Source of the DNA: Bacteroidota bacterium
Lineage (GTDB): Bacteria > Bacteroidota > Bacteroidia > Bacteroidales > F082
DNA length: 64,000 nt
Direction: 5' to 3'
NCBI GenBank assembly: GCA_016715945.1
Contig: JADJXJ010000001.1
Location: forward strand, 62,001 to 126,000
Every line of letters begins with the position of its first letter. Position 1 is the first letter of the stretch. The notes beneath the pieces were generated by a model. That model was not told the origin of the DNA. It searched no databases and saw only the letters and a list, made by a program, of their open reading frames with translations. Positions 41,987 through 52,807 of the stretch are shown here, in pieces. The position numbers and the translations under genes are program-made.

Positions 41987-43814
41987 ATGGATCAATACAT
42001 TGTTTCTGCGCGAAAATACCGGCCTGCCACTTTCGACATGGTTGTGGGGCAGGCTTCGATCACCTCTACCCTGAAAAATGCCATTCGTAACAATACCTTA
42101 GCCCAGGCATTTTTGTTCACGGGGCCAAGGGGTGTGGGCAAGACAACCTGCGCCCGCATCCTGGCTAAAACCATCAACTGTCTCAACCCCACGCCCAACC
42201 AGGAGCCCTGCGACCAGTGCGAATCGTGCATCTCGTTCCGCCAGTCGGCTTCGTTCAATATCCATGAGCTCGATGCTGCATCGAACAATTTGGTGGACGA
42301 CATTCGCACCCTTGTGGAGCAGGTGCGCATTCCCCCGCAGGTGGGCAAATACAAGATTTACATCATCGACGAGGTGCACATGCTCACCCAGGCCGCCTTC
42401 AATGCGTTTCTTAAAACCCTGGAAGAACCGCCCTCATATGCCAAATTCATCCTGGCCACCACCGAAAAACACAAGATTATTCCCACCATCCTCTCGCGCT
42501 GTCAGATCTACGACTTCAAGCGCATCACCGTGGACGACATCTCTCGGCATCTGGCATATGTGGCTGAAAAAGAGGGTGTAAACATCGACGAGGATGCGCG
42601 CAACATCATTGCCCTCAAAGCCGATGGCGCCCTGCGTGATGCCCTCTCCATTTTCGACCAGATGGTGAGCTTCTCTGGTCGCAACATCACCTACCACGAT
42701 GTGATCAGCAACCTGAACGTGCTCGACTTTGAGTACTATTTCCGTATGGTGGATTACCTGCTTCGGGCAGAGGTAAGCGGCATTCTGCTGATGCTCAACG
42801 AGGTCATTTTCAATGGCTTCGATCCCCAGCACTTTATGAACGGACTGGCATCGCATATGCGCAACCTGCTGGTGGCCTCGCGGCCCGAAACGGCTGCCTT
42901 GCTCGAGGTGTCGGAAACCTTGCGCGAACGTTACCGGCAGCAAGCCGCAGGATGTGATCCGAAGTTTCTGCTCAATGCCCTGGAAATCAGCAACGAGTGC
43001 GATGTAAACTATAGCAAGAGTTCCAACAAACGCCTGCTGGTCGAGCTCTCGCTGCTCAGAATGGCCTCAGCGGCAGGCAGAGAAAACGTTGTACCACCGC
43101 AAAAGATAAGTATTCCCGTACAACAGACTCCGCCCAGCCCGCGACCTGCGCCCTCGCCCCAGACTGCAACAACAAAAAAACCGGAGACCGCTGCACAATC
43201 AGGTCCGGCCTCCGCTCAGGCCGCCACCCCGGTGATTCCTCCCGCTGCTTCGGCCGCATCGCCTGCCGCTCCGTCCGTAGCTCCGCCCAAACCTGAATCA
43301 GGTTCCACCAGCGGCTACCAGTCGGCCACTGCCACACGCACAGTCAACGAACCCAAGCCATCCATCCCCTCGGGCATTCGTACCATGTCCATTTCCAGGC
43401 CTGCCAGCCAGTCGGTGAACCAAAAAGCAGAGCAACCCATTCGCAATGCCCCTTTCACCCAGGACGACCTGACAAATGCCTGGAAAAGCTTTTTGCGATT
43501 ATTATTCCTCTGTTTCGCAGGCTTTTACGAATGCCGTCAGCGGACTCAAGCCCGAACTTGGTGAGGATTGGACAGTAAGGGTGAAAGTAAACAGCAAATA
43601 CACCATTTCGGACAAACTCAACTGGAACGCTTTGCAGGAATACCTCTTCGATCGCCTCAACAACAACCAGTTTAAGCTGGTGCCCGAAGTTACCGATACG
43701 CCTGTAAGCCCGCCACAGCCCTTTACCGACAGGGAAAAATTTGAAAAAATGAAAGAAGACTATCCCTTCCTCACACAGCTGAGCTTCGACCTCGAGCTGG
43801 AGCCGGAGGCTTAG
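41987..43814 (+). CDS. dnaX: DNA polymerase III subunit gamma/tau, copy A, frameshifted near the end
   Basis: The clamp-loader ATPase that loads the sliding clamp and links polymerases and helicase. From MDQYIVSARKYRP the AAA+ domain carries the P-loop GPRGVGKTTCA (about residue 46), a zinc site (CDQCESC), DEVHMLTQAAFNAFLK (Walker B) and the sensor TTEKHKIIPTILSRCQ. A Pro/Ala/Ser-rich linker starts near residue 380. At 43490-43494 a TTTTT run has one more T than copy B, so the zero frame leaves the true sequence (...NAWKSF) and stops at 43564; the rest continues in another frame to 43814. The intact product would be about 608 residues. Confidence 0.95.
43174..43180 (+). other. seven-A run in the dnaX linker, possible slippage site
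   Basis: Read in frame as acA AAA AAA C, an X_XXY_YYZ-type heptamer at codons 396-398. Copy B has six A at 51699-51704. A -1 slip in copy A would end at a TGA at 43294, giving a gamma-like product of about 436 residues. Confidence 0.35.
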
Positions 43815-43841
43815 TTTCTCATCAAAAATATTCCGACACCA

Positions 43842-44188
43842 ATGAAGATTCCTGAGGAAGTTCTCGATTACATCGCGCAGGCCCCTGAGCAGCAACAGCA
43901 AATCATGAAACAACTGATTGATTTGATTGACCGGGAAATACCGGAGGCCAGCGTGAGTTTCAAATGGAGCCAGCCTGTTTTTGCCTGCGGAAAAGACTTT
44001 GCTTATTTCAAAACAGGAAAAAAGGAATTCACCCTGGGCTTTTCCGACAGATCGAAGCTCACCGATACCCGGCAACAGCTCCAGGGCACCGGCAAAGCTT
44101 TATGCCATGTGAAAATAAAAAGCCCGGATGAGCTGGCGGATTTTCCCTCAGCCTGTGGCTCCGGCAGGCTGCCGGAATTGATCGCTGA
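43842..44188 (+). pseudogene. DUF1801 protein, copy A, frameshifted
   Basis: Same gene as 52365-52712. In copy A a run of three C in gattttccct (about 44145) replaces four C in copy B, so after ...PDELADFP the frame is lost and runs on into the M16 gene region. The rest is identical at the protein level. Most likely one missing base rather than a decayed gene. Confidence 0.85.
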
Positions 44189-44283
44189 CCGAAACCTGAA
44201 AGATTTTGAACCTCAACTTGATTTCAGGTGTTTTTACTGCTTAGTTATTGCACTTTCAACCAATGAATATTCAATCCTGCACC

Positions 44284-47090
44284 ATGAAAAAAATCCTCCT
44301 TTCGCTTTTCAGTTTGTTGCTGATTGCAACGGCTGTGTCGCAGCCTTTGTTGCAAAAGCCCGTTCAGCTCGACCCGAACGTGAAAACAGGTCAGCTCAAA
44401 AACGGACTCACCTATTACATACAGCGCAATACCACACCTCCCGGTAGGGTGGAGCTCCGGCTGGCTGTGAATGCCGGCTCGATTCTGGAAGACGATGACC
44501 AGCAGGGACTGGCGCATTTTGTGGAGCACATGGCGTTCAATGGCACCAGGCGTTTCAGTAAGAATGCGTTGGTCAACTTCCTGGAGCGTTCGGGTGTACG
44601 TTTCGGCCCCGACCTGAATGCCTATACCAGTTTCGACGAAACGGTTTACATGCTTCAGATGCCTACCGACCGGCCAGGGCTGGTTGATTCGGCCTTTATG
44701 GTGCTCGAAGAATGGGCAGCCTGGGTAGCCATGGAAGGGGAGGAGATCGACAAAGAGCGTGGTGTGATTCGCGAAGAGTGGCGCCTGGGCCTGGGTGCCG
44801 AAGACCGCATGCGGAAAAATACTTCCCGGTCATCTTCAACGGCTCACGATATGCCGACCGCCTTCCGATCGGTACACTGGGAGTGATCGACACAGCCAGC
44901 CACGAAACCCTGAGGCGTTTCTACCGCGACTGGTACCGTCCGAACCTTCAGGCCGTGGTCGTGGTGGGCGACATTGATCCGGCCTACGCAGAAGCCAAAA
45001 TCAAAAAACACTTTGGCCACCTCAAAAACCCCAAAAGGCAACGCGAACGCACGGTGTTCGGGGTGCCCGACAACATCGAACCCCTGGTAGCGATGGCCAC
45101 CGATCCCGAGGCTACCAGCAGCGTTTTCAGGCTGATGTACAAGCATCCCCGCAAAACTGTGCACACCTGGGCCGATTACCGCGAAGTGCTGATGCAGCGC
45201 CTCTACAGCAGCATGATGGCTGCCCGCTTTGCCGAACTCAACCAGAAACCCGAATCTCCCTTTTATCACCGCTTCATCGTTTTACGGGGGCTTTATGGGG
45301 CGGGCCATCAACGCACTTACCTCGTTTGCAGCCATCAAGGAAAACCGCATCGAAGATGCCATCACGCGCCTGGTGATGGAAAACGAGCGGGTGCGTCGCC
45401 ATGGATTTACCCTCGGCGAACTCGAACGTCAGAAAACCGAACTCCTTGCCTCGGCCGAACGCCGCTTCCGCGAGCGCGACAAAACCAACTCGGCATCGCT
45501 GGTCATGCGGCCTACACCGCACACTTCCTCCAGCGGTCGCCGGTGCCTGGACCTGAGCTCGAACTCCAGATGATCCGCGAATTGCTGCCTACAATCACCC
45601 TGCAGGATATGAACGCCCTTGCCCCGGCATGGATTACCGAACATAACATGGTGGCCGTGCTCACCGCACCCCAGCGCGACGATCTCCCGGTGCCCGACGA
45701 AACACGCGTATTGGAACTCATCCAGGAGGCCAGGAAGCTCGGGGTGGAAACCTTATGAAGATACATTTACCGATGCGCCTCTGATGAGTAACAAGCCTGA
45801 GCCTCTGGCGGTTATGCCGCAGGCTGAAGACAAAGGCCAGGGGTGCGCGAATATGTGCTGAACAACAACATCAGGCTTGTTGTAAAGCCCACCGACTTTA
45901 AAAACGACGAAATCCTGATCAATGCCTTTCTGCCCGGCGGCATCTCGCTGGCTCCGGATGAGGCTGTGTTTGCGGCAAGCGTGATGCCCCGCATGATCCA
46001 GGGCAGCGGCATAGGCGAATTCAGCGCCGTTGACCTACAGAAGAAGCTGGCCGGACAACAGCTTAACCTGCAGCCTTTGCCGAAGAGTTCCGCCATGGAT
46101 TCCGTGGCAACGCCAGTCCGAAAGACTTCGAAACCCTGCTCCAGCTGCTGTATCTGCATATGCAGGGTGCCCGCCGCGATGCTGATGCATTTGAAGCCCT
46201 GCGCTCGCAGCTGATGAGTCAGATGCGGTTTGTGCGCGCCAACCCCCGAGTGGTGTTCAGCGACACCCTCACCAGACTGCTCGCCAACAACCACCCCCGC
46301 GCATTTGCCGTGCCCGATGCCAGCCAGATGGAAAACCTCAGGCCGGAAGTGGTTTATTCCTTGTACGACAAAATGTTCACCGATGCCAATGGCCTCACCG
46401 TGATTGTGGTGGGCAACATCAGCGAGGCGCAGTTGCCCATGCTGGCCGCCTACCTCAATGCTTTGCCGGCCGGCCGCCTGCAATTGCAATGGAAAGACCA
46501 TGGCATGCGTTTTCCGCCGCAAACTATTGATGCCAAAGTGTTTGCAGGCACTGAGAACCAAAGCCAGGTGGCTGTCAACTTCAACAGTCCGTTCGACTGG
46601 AACGACCGCAACCGCCTGCTGATGAACCTGGCAACCAGGGCCTACAACATCAAGCTGCGCGAAAACATGCGCGAAGAACTGGGGTGGGGTGTATGGCGTC
46701 AGCGCCCGCGGCAACGCAAACAGGCTGCCAGCTCCCACCCTGACCATCAGCGTAGGCTGGGGTACCAATCCATCACTGGTGGATACACTCTCCTCCGTGG
46801 TGTTCGAACAGATGCGCCAGATCATGCAGCATGGCCCCACGCCCGAAGACCTTGCCAAGGTGAAAGAAACCGCAATCCGCGAACGCGAAACCAACGAAAA
46901 ACAAAACAACTTCTGGAGCAGCTACCTCGATTTCAGCTACTTCAACAACACCCCCCTGGCAGACTTCGACGAATTCAGGGCTGCAGTGGAATCGGTGAGC
47001 ATAGCCGAAATCCGCGAATTTGCATCCAGATATTTCAAACCTGAGCACTACCTGCGCGTTACCCTTTATCCGGAGAACATGCGGGAATAA
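44284..47090 (+). pseudogene. M16 zinc peptidase, copy A, multiple frameshifts
   Basis: Same gene as copy B (52808-55612). It starts with a signal peptide and carries the inverted zinc motif HFVEH at residues 78-82. Compared with copy B it lacks one G at 44813-44814, gains a T at 45261-45264, gains CG near 45508, gains an A at 45748-45750, lacks a T at 46076-46078 and gains a G at 46681-46684. It shares a missing G at 45840-45843. At 45410-45412 and 46243-46247 copy A has the reading frame right and copy B does not. As written it encodes only fragments. Confidence 0.9.
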
Positions 47091-47116
47091 AACATTAAGT
47101 TTCTTCTCATAGCCAC

Positions 47117-47188
47117 ACGGAAAATCCCCTGGCCGATTGATGTTGACCTGTCGTCCGGCAATCCTGCAAGGGGTTTTCCGTATTTTTA
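47117..47188 (+). terminator. terminator after M16 gene, copy A
   Basis: ACGGAAAATCCCCT (47117-47130) pairs with AGGGGTTTTCCGT (47169-47181) across a 38-base loop, then ATTTTTA. Copy B has one C fewer in the left arm. Confidence 0.7.
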
Positions 47189-47208
47189 TGTGAATTTTGG
47201 TGCGTTGC

Positions 47209-47236
47209 TGTAACTTTCAACAGGCACAGGCGTCTA
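47209..47236 (+). promoter_or_regulatory. ECF-type promoter of the sigma factor gene, copy A
   Basis: TGTAAC (47209-47214) and CGTCTA (47231-47236), 16 bases apart, match the -35 and -10 pattern used by ECF sigma factors. The ATG is 22 bases downstream, which suggests autoregulation. Confidence 0.6.
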
Positions 47237-47258
47237 TAATTGCATCGAACAACATCGG

Positions 47259-47752
47259 ATGACCCGGAAGGAATACAATCAGGCGGTGCAGCTTTATGCC
47301 GACAACATCTATAGATTTGTCCTGAAAAATCTTCGGGATGCCGAACAAGCCCGCGATGTGGTGCAGGATACCTATGCCAAGGTGTGGCTCAAAGTGGACG
47401 ATATCGAGTTCAGCAAAGCCAAGTCTTATCTTTTACCACAGCCTACAACACCATGATCGACCTGATCAGGCGCGAAGAACGTCGCAGGGCCAATATGCCG
47501 CTGCAACAGGCCGGAGTTGCCTACAACCAGTTCAGCGACCTGCAGGAGGTGCTCAGCCAGGCCCTGGCCACCCTGCCCCAGCAGCAGCAATCGCTTGTGC
47601 TGCTGCGCGATTACGAAGGCTACAGCTACGAAGAGATAGGTCAGATCACAGGCCTGAGCGAGTCGCAGGTGAAAGTCTATATCTTTCGCGCCCGCCAGGC
47701 CATGCGCAATTATATCAGAAGTCTGGATTACGTTTTGGAGGAAAAACCATGA
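47259..47752 (+). pseudogene. ECF RNA polymerase sigma factor, copy A, frameshifted
   Basis: Region 2 (YADNIYRFVLKNLRDAEQAR, VVQDTYAKVWLKVDDIEF) is in the first frame, which stops after 65 residues. From SYL the next frame gives TTAYNTMIDLIRREERR and region 4 (LPQQQQSLVLLRDYEG, SYEEIGQITGLSESQVK), ending by ATGA overlap with the anti-sigma-like gene. One extra T in the TTTT run at 47431-47434 would join them as FTTAYN into a 164-residue sigma factor. The same four-T run is in copy B, so this lesion is shared by both copies. Confidence 0.88.
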
Positions 47753-48828
47753 GCATCAAGCTGGAAAATTACGAGGCCTTGCTGCTCGACTACATTGAGG
47801 GCAGGCTCGACGCGCAAACCGCCCTTGCATTGCAGCGGTTCATCCAACAGCATCCCGAGCTCGGCAGCTGGGAAGAGCTCACCGGGGAGCTTCCGGAACT
47901 TGAAGCCGAACGTGTACTATTTGACCAAAAAGAGGCGCTGAAAAAACCTGAGATCATCGCTTGCGAAGGTATCGACGAGTCGAATTTCGGAGAAATGTTT
48001 TCCGCCTGGCACGAAGGCGAGCTGACAGAATCCCAACGGCAGGCAGTTGCCAAATTCCTGTCGCTCAATCCCTCTCTCGAGGATGATTTTCGTCTGGCCG
48101 GTATGGTGTACCTCAGGCCGGATGAGAAGATTGTCTTTGCCGGCAAAAGCGAGCTGATGCGCAAAGCTGTTGTTGTTAAGCTACTCACTGCCAGATATAT
48201 AAGCGCAGCAGCAAGTATTGTCTTAATGTTCACCCTCGGGTGGTGGTGGATGGGCCGGACGCCTACGGACAAGCAATCCCTGCAGGCTGTGGCGGCTGTT
48301 GAATTACCCACGGAAAACGACAGCCCTGCGACGCCAGCCTATGTTCAGGCCGGAGAAACTTTTGGCAACCCATTGCAATCACAAGTTGAGAAAACTAATG
48401 TGATCCGGTATGCAGAAGCCGGATTCCCTGCCGGGAATGAGGAACGGCAATTCAGGGAGTATCTTCCTGAATTGCCTAAAAAACAGGCGGTTAACATTGA
48501 GTTTGCCCGTGGAGTACAGCCGTTGCGCATTACCGACGACCTCGAAACACGCCTGATGATCGCCATGTTGTTCGAAAGTGAGCCTCAGATGGGAAGTGTT
48601 TCCACCGGGTCAAGGTTCAGTAATCTTATCTCTGGACTCGGTCGTGCAATCAACAAGGTGCAGCTGCCCGAGCAAATCCGGCCGGACAACCTGCTTGCAA
48701 TCGGGATAGGTGTGTACAATACGCTCACTGACAATAATGTAGCTCTTGTGAAGGAATACGAGTCAGGGCAGTTGCAGGCCTTGATGATCGAATCCGACAG
48801 GATGGCAATTCGCAGAACAGTCCCATAA
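47749..48828 (+). CDS. anti-sigma-factor-like single-pass membrane protein, copy A (intact)
   Basis: A 359-residue protein. The N-terminal cytoplasmic part (about 1-147) begins MSIKLENYEALLLDYIEGRL and is acidic and helical, like the sigma-binding part of anti-sigma factors. One membrane segment lies at about 149-168 (SAAASIVLMFTLGWWWMG) and the remaining 190 residues would be periplasmic. The start overlaps the sigma factor stop (ATGA), the usual arrangement for an ECF sigma and its partner. In copy B an extra C breaks the frame just after the membrane segment. No known anti-sigma motif is recognised, so the role rests mainly on context and topology. Confidence 0.75.
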   Translation: MSIKLENYEALLLDYIEGRLDAQTALALQRFIQQHPELGSWEELTGELPELEAERVLFDQKEALKKPEIIACEGIDESNFGEMFSAWHEGELTESQRQAVAKFLSLNPSLEDDFRLAGMVYLRPDEKIVFAGKSELMRKAVVVKLLTARYISAAASIVLMFTLGWWWMGRTPTDKQSLQAVAAVELPTENDSPATPAYVQAGETFGNPLQSQVEKTNVIRYAEAGFPAGNEERQFREYLPELPKKQAVNIEFARGVQPLRITDDLETRLMIAMLFESEPQMGSVSTGSRFSNLISGLGRAINKVQLPEQIRPDNLLAIGIGVYNTLTDNNVALVKEYESGQLQALMIESDRMAIRRTVP

Positions 48829-48900
48829 AGGACGCCTCTCAGGTAATTTTTTTGGTCAAATAAGTGTTGAAAACGGATTAACTTTCCGGAAAATTTCTTT

Positions 48901-48908
48901 TACTTTTG
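48901..48908 (+). promoter_or_regulatory. putative -7 box TACTTTTG before T9SS gene, copy A
   Basis: TACTTTTG fits TAnnTTTG, 46 bases before the ATG. An identical box precedes copy B at 57422-57429. Confidence 0.45.
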
Positions 48909-48954
48909 CCCGTAGCTAATTTGAAACCCGAATTATTAACCCAAAATCCGTTGT

Positions 48955-49984
48955 ATGATGAAAAAATCTCTACTCCTTTCAGCCTTTGTGCTTTTGACAG
49001 GTGGAGCCTTGCTTGCCCAGAAAGCCTACACCTTTAAACAGCCCTTTCCGGAGCACAAGGCAGTGCAGAAAATGATGGTCGGCATTGAGCCTGTGAAAGA
49101 AGGCAATATGGCGCAGCCAAGGCCTGTTGACCTCACACCTTTTATGCCCCAGTACAAAAACACCAATGTGGTTACCGTGATCGACCTTGGTACTTCGGCA
49201 AATGCGCAAACGCTCAATCCCACAGTGACCGGCGAAAATATGCTGTGTCCTGAGGGCACGGGTGTGGTAAGTACACAGGTTTTCGACACGTATCAGTGGC
49301 ACCGGCGATATTTAGGCAGTTCTCAGACACAGTCCTTGCCCGGGCAGGTGTTTCAGCAACTGGTGATGGATTACCACAATTTTGCTGCCTCCTATGTGTC
49401 GGTCACTGTGACGCAGGGCGGACAAACCGCTACCTCGCCGGAGTTTTTTGTGGACGGGTATGTTTTTTTGCCCCCTTTTGTCATCATCGATGGCACGTTT
49501 TCCATTGGCCCCGAAGGCGAGATTGTCTGGTGCCCTGGCGATAGCCTGAGCTTCGAGCTGGGAATGCCCTACAACACCAATATCACCTGGTATCGCAACG
49601 GGCAGCCCATTCCCGGAGCAGTTTCGGAATGTGCTCAAAGTGACTCAGGACGGTTCGTACAGCGTCAGCGCAGCCCCTGAGGTCTGTCCGGATTATATCC
49701 AATGGCTTGGGGTGCCACTTGAGGTGATTTACTGTACAACAGGGATCGGCGGAAAGCTTGTTTCAGGCATACGGCTTGTAGACAAGGGTGATGCGGTGTA
49801 TCTCATGCAAGATGGCGATGCACTATGTGATCAGAGGCCTTATCGCATTTTCGATGGCATGGGCAGGTTGCTTGGCGCAGGGCTTGTGGATGCCGGCCGG
49901 ATTCCGGTTGCCGGTTTGCCCCCGGGTTTGTTGATTATTCACACTGATGGTTTTCCGGCGTTTCGATTCATAAAAAACAGGTGA
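48955..49984 (+). pseudogene. chimeric T9SS protein at the copy A junction, frameshifted
   Basis: The first 84 residues (signal peptide MMKKSLLLSAFVLL... to DLGTSANA) are those of the intact protein at 57476. At 49200-49205 the sequence switches, in frame and within a shared AATGC, to an unrelated Cys-containing, Ig/PKD-like secreted protein (QTLNPTVTGENMLCPEGTG ...). A GG at 49626-49627, where one G would restore SNVLKVTQDGSYSV, breaks the frame. The second frame ends with a T9SS type A-like tail (YRIFDGMGRLLGAGLVDAG ... FRFIKNR) at 49984. Probably the tail of another gene joined here. Confidence 0.7.
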
Positions 49985-49998
49985 GTTATGGCGGTCAA
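49206..49998 (+). other. unique spacer between the two large copies
   Basis: About 0.8 kb not shared by the copies. It codes for the C-terminal part of a secreted T9SS-type protein, stops at 49984, and 14 bases later copy B begins inside the deacetylase-like gene. Confidence 0.8.
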
Positions 49999-50351
49999 GG
50001 GCAGGTATTCTTCAAAACGGCTTACGATATAAAATGCGGCTGCAAAGGGGTCGAAAGGCAGGGCCGAGCCGGGGTGAAACACGGGAAATACCCCTTAACC
50101 TCCTCAAGCGCAAATGGTTGCAGGTCCTGCATGTGAATCTCCCTGCTGAAAAGCAAAGGAGCCGCTTTCTGAAAGAGGTGGTTGCCCAGTGGCTTATCGC
50201 CGTAAACCAGCACCGGCTGAGCGCTTTGTTCCGCAATGCCCGCATCGGTCACCAGGTTGTGCTTCAATCCGAGCAGCCTGCCAAGCACAAGATCGAAGGC
50301 GTAGATCAGCCTTTGGGTGATGCGCGGCACATGGACAATCAGCTCTGTCAT
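49998..50351 (-). pseudogene. 5' fragment of the deacetylase-like gene, copy B
   Basis: Matches the first 118 or so codons of the gene at 40514-41827. It lacks the rest because the block starts here, and also has a one-C deletion and an A-to-C change near 50094-50100 that breaks the frame. No deacetylase domain remains. Confidence 0.92.
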
Positions 50352-50510
50352 GGAGCCCAAAGGTAAGCAAATTGGTTGTGAGGAAGTCAGCTGTGTGGCA
50401 TCAGTTTGCAAGCTGTTGAATTGCAGCCCGAAATAGGTATTTTGTTGCTGCGACGGCCGCAACCAAGGGGGCATTTTACTACTTTTACCGTCCGCTTTAA
50501 GCTTAGCCTG

Positions 50511-52337
50511 ATGGATCAATACATTGTTTCTGCGCGAAAATACCGGCCTGCCACTTTCGACATGGTTGTGGGGCAGGCTTCGATCACCTCTACCCTGAAA
50601 AATGCCATTCGTAACAATACCTTAGCCCAGGCATTTTTTGTTCACGGGGCCAAGGGGTGTGGGCAAGACAACCTGCGCCCGCATCCTGGCTAAAACCATC
50701 AACTGTCTCAACCCCACGCCCAACCAGGAGCCCTGCGACCAGTGCGAATCGTGCATCTCGTTCCGCCAGTCGGCTTCGTTCAATATCCATGAGCTCGATG
50801 CTGCATCGAACAATTTGGTGGACGACATTCGCACCCTTGTGGAGCAGGTGCGCATTCCCCCGCAGGTGGGCAAATACAAGATTTACATCATCGACGAGGT
50901 GCACATGCTCACCCAGGCCGCCTTCAATGCGTTTCTTAAAACCCTGGAAGAACCGCCCTCATATGCCAAATTCATCCTGGCCACCACCGAAAAACACAAG
51001 ATTATTCCCACCATCCTCTCGCGCTGTCAGATCTACGACTTCAAGCGCATCACCGTGGACGACATCTCTCGGCATCTGGCATATGTGGCTGAAAAAGAGG
51101 GTGTAAACATCGACGAGGATGCGCGCAACATCATTGCCCTCAAAGCCGATGGCGCCCTGCGTGATGCCCTCTCCATTTTCGACCAGATGGTGAGCTTCTC
51201 TGGTCGCAACATCACCTACCACGATGTGATCAGCAACCTGAACGTGCTCGACTTTGAGTACTATTTCCGTATGGTGGATTACCTGCTTCGGGCAGAGGTA
51301 AGCGGCATTCTGCTGATGCTCAACGAGGTCATTTTCAATGGCTTCGATCCCCAGCACTTTATGAACGGACTGGCATCGCATATGCGCAACCTGCTGGTGG
51401 CCTCGCGGCCCGAAACGGCTGCCTTGCTCGAGGTGTCGGAAACCTTGCGCGAACGTTACCGGCAGCAAGCCGCAGGATGTGATCCGAAGTTTCTGCTCAA
51501 TGCCCTGGAAATCAGCAACGAGTGCGATGTAAACTATAGCAAGAGTTCCAACAAACGCCTGCTGGTCGAGCTCTCGCTGCTCAGAATGGCCTCAGCGGCA
51601 GGCAGAGAAAACGTTGTACCACCGCAAAAGATAAGTATTCCCGTACAACAGACTCCGCCCAGCCCGCGACCTGCGCCCTCGCCCCAGACTGCAACAACAA
51701 AAAACCGGAGACCGCTGCACAATCAGGTCCGGCCTCCGCTCAGGCCGCCACCCCGGTGATTCCTCCCGCTGCTTCGGCCGCATCGCCTGCCGCTCCGTCC
51801 GTAGCTCCGCCCAAACCTGAATCAGGTTCCACCAGCGGCTACCAGTCGGCCACTGCCACACGCACAGTCAACGAACCCAAGCCATCCATCCCCTCGGGCA
51901 TTCGTACCATGTCCATTTCCAGGCCTGCCAGCCAGTCGGTGAACCAAAAAGCAGAGCAACCCATTCGCAATGCCCCTTTCACCCAGGACGACCTGACAAA
52001 TGCCTGGAAAAGCTTTTGCGATTATTATTCCTCTGTTTCGCAGGCTTTTACGAATGCCGTCAGCGGACTCAAGCCCGAACTTGGTGAGGATTGGACAGTA
52101 AGGGTGAAAGTAAACAGCAAATACACCATTTCGGACAAACTCAACTGGAACGCTTTGCAGGAATACCTCTTCGATCGCCTCAACAACAACCAGTTTAAGC
52201 TGGTGCCCGAAGTTACCGATACGCCTGTAAGCCCGCCACAGCCCTTTACCGACAGGGAAAAATTTGAAAAAATGAAAGAAGACTATCCCTTCCTCACACA
52301 GCTGAGCTTCGACCTCGAGCTGGAGCCGGAGGCTTAG
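50511..52337 (+). pseudogene. dnaX: DNA polymerase III subunit gamma/tau, copy B, two frameshifts
   Basis: Same gene as copy A. Copy B has one extra T at 50634-50639, which destroys the frame just before the P-loop (downstream ATPase sequence continues in another frame), and one A fewer at 51699-51704, which ends the frame at a TGA at 51757 in the linker. The two changes cancel, so the C-terminal tau part, broken in copy A, is correct here (KSFCDYYSSVSQAFTN to LELEPEA). Combining both copies gives an uninterrupted protein of about 608 residues. Confidence 0.95.
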
Positions 52338-52364
52338 TTTCTCATCAAAAATATTCCGACACCA

Positions 52365-52712
52365 ATGAAGATTCCTGAGGAAGTTCTCGATTACATCGCG
52401 CAGGCCCCTGAGCAGCAACAGCAAATCATGAAACAACTGATTGATTTGATTGACCGGGAAATACCGGAGGCCAGCGTGAGTTTCAAATGGAGCCAGCCTG
52501 TTTTTGCCTGCGGAAAAGACTTTGCTTATTTCAAAACAGGAAAAAAGGAATTCACCCTGGGCTTTTCCGACAGATCGAAGCTCACCGATACCCGGCAACA
52601 GCTCCAGGGCACCGGCAAAGCTTTATGCCATGTGAAAATAAAAAGCCCGGATGAGCTGGCGGATTTTCCCCTCAGCCTGTGGCTCCGGCAGGCTGCCGGA
52701 ATTGATCGCTGA
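52365..52712 (+). CDS. DUF1801 (YdhG/YjbR-like) protein, copy B (intact)
   Basis: A 115-residue protein of the DUF1801 group with an alpha/beta YdhG/YjbR-like fold: ETVPEASVSFKWSQ-like core (here REIPEASVSFKWSQPVFA), then FAYFKTGKKEFTLGFSDRS and a C-terminal HVKIKSPDELADF segment. The molecular role of the family is not established; related CyaY-like folds bind metals or DNA. The gene lies 27 bases after dnaX. Confidence 0.85.
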   Translation: MKIPEEVLDYIAQAPEQQQQIMKQLIDLIDREIPEASVSFKWSQPVFACGKDFAYFKTGKKEFTLGFSDRSKLTDTRQQLQGTGKALCHVKIKSPDELADFPLSLWLRQAAGIDR

Positions 52713-52807
52713 CCGAAACCTGAAAGATTTTGAACCTCAACTTGATTTCAGGTGTTTTTACTGCTTAGTTATTGCACTTTCAACCAATGAATATTCAATC
52801 CTGCACC

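Larger units (their letters stand above)
41474..49205 (+). repeat. large duplicated block, copy A
   Basis: About 7.7 kb that recurs at 49999-57726 at an offset of 8520-8525 bases. The copies match except for about fifteen short indels, nearly all one base in homopolymer runs, and a few substitutions beside runs. Copy A starts inside the deacetylase-like gene and ends inside the signal-proximal part of a T9SS protein. Where a gene is broken in one copy by an indel it is usually whole there in the other. Confidence 0.97.
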
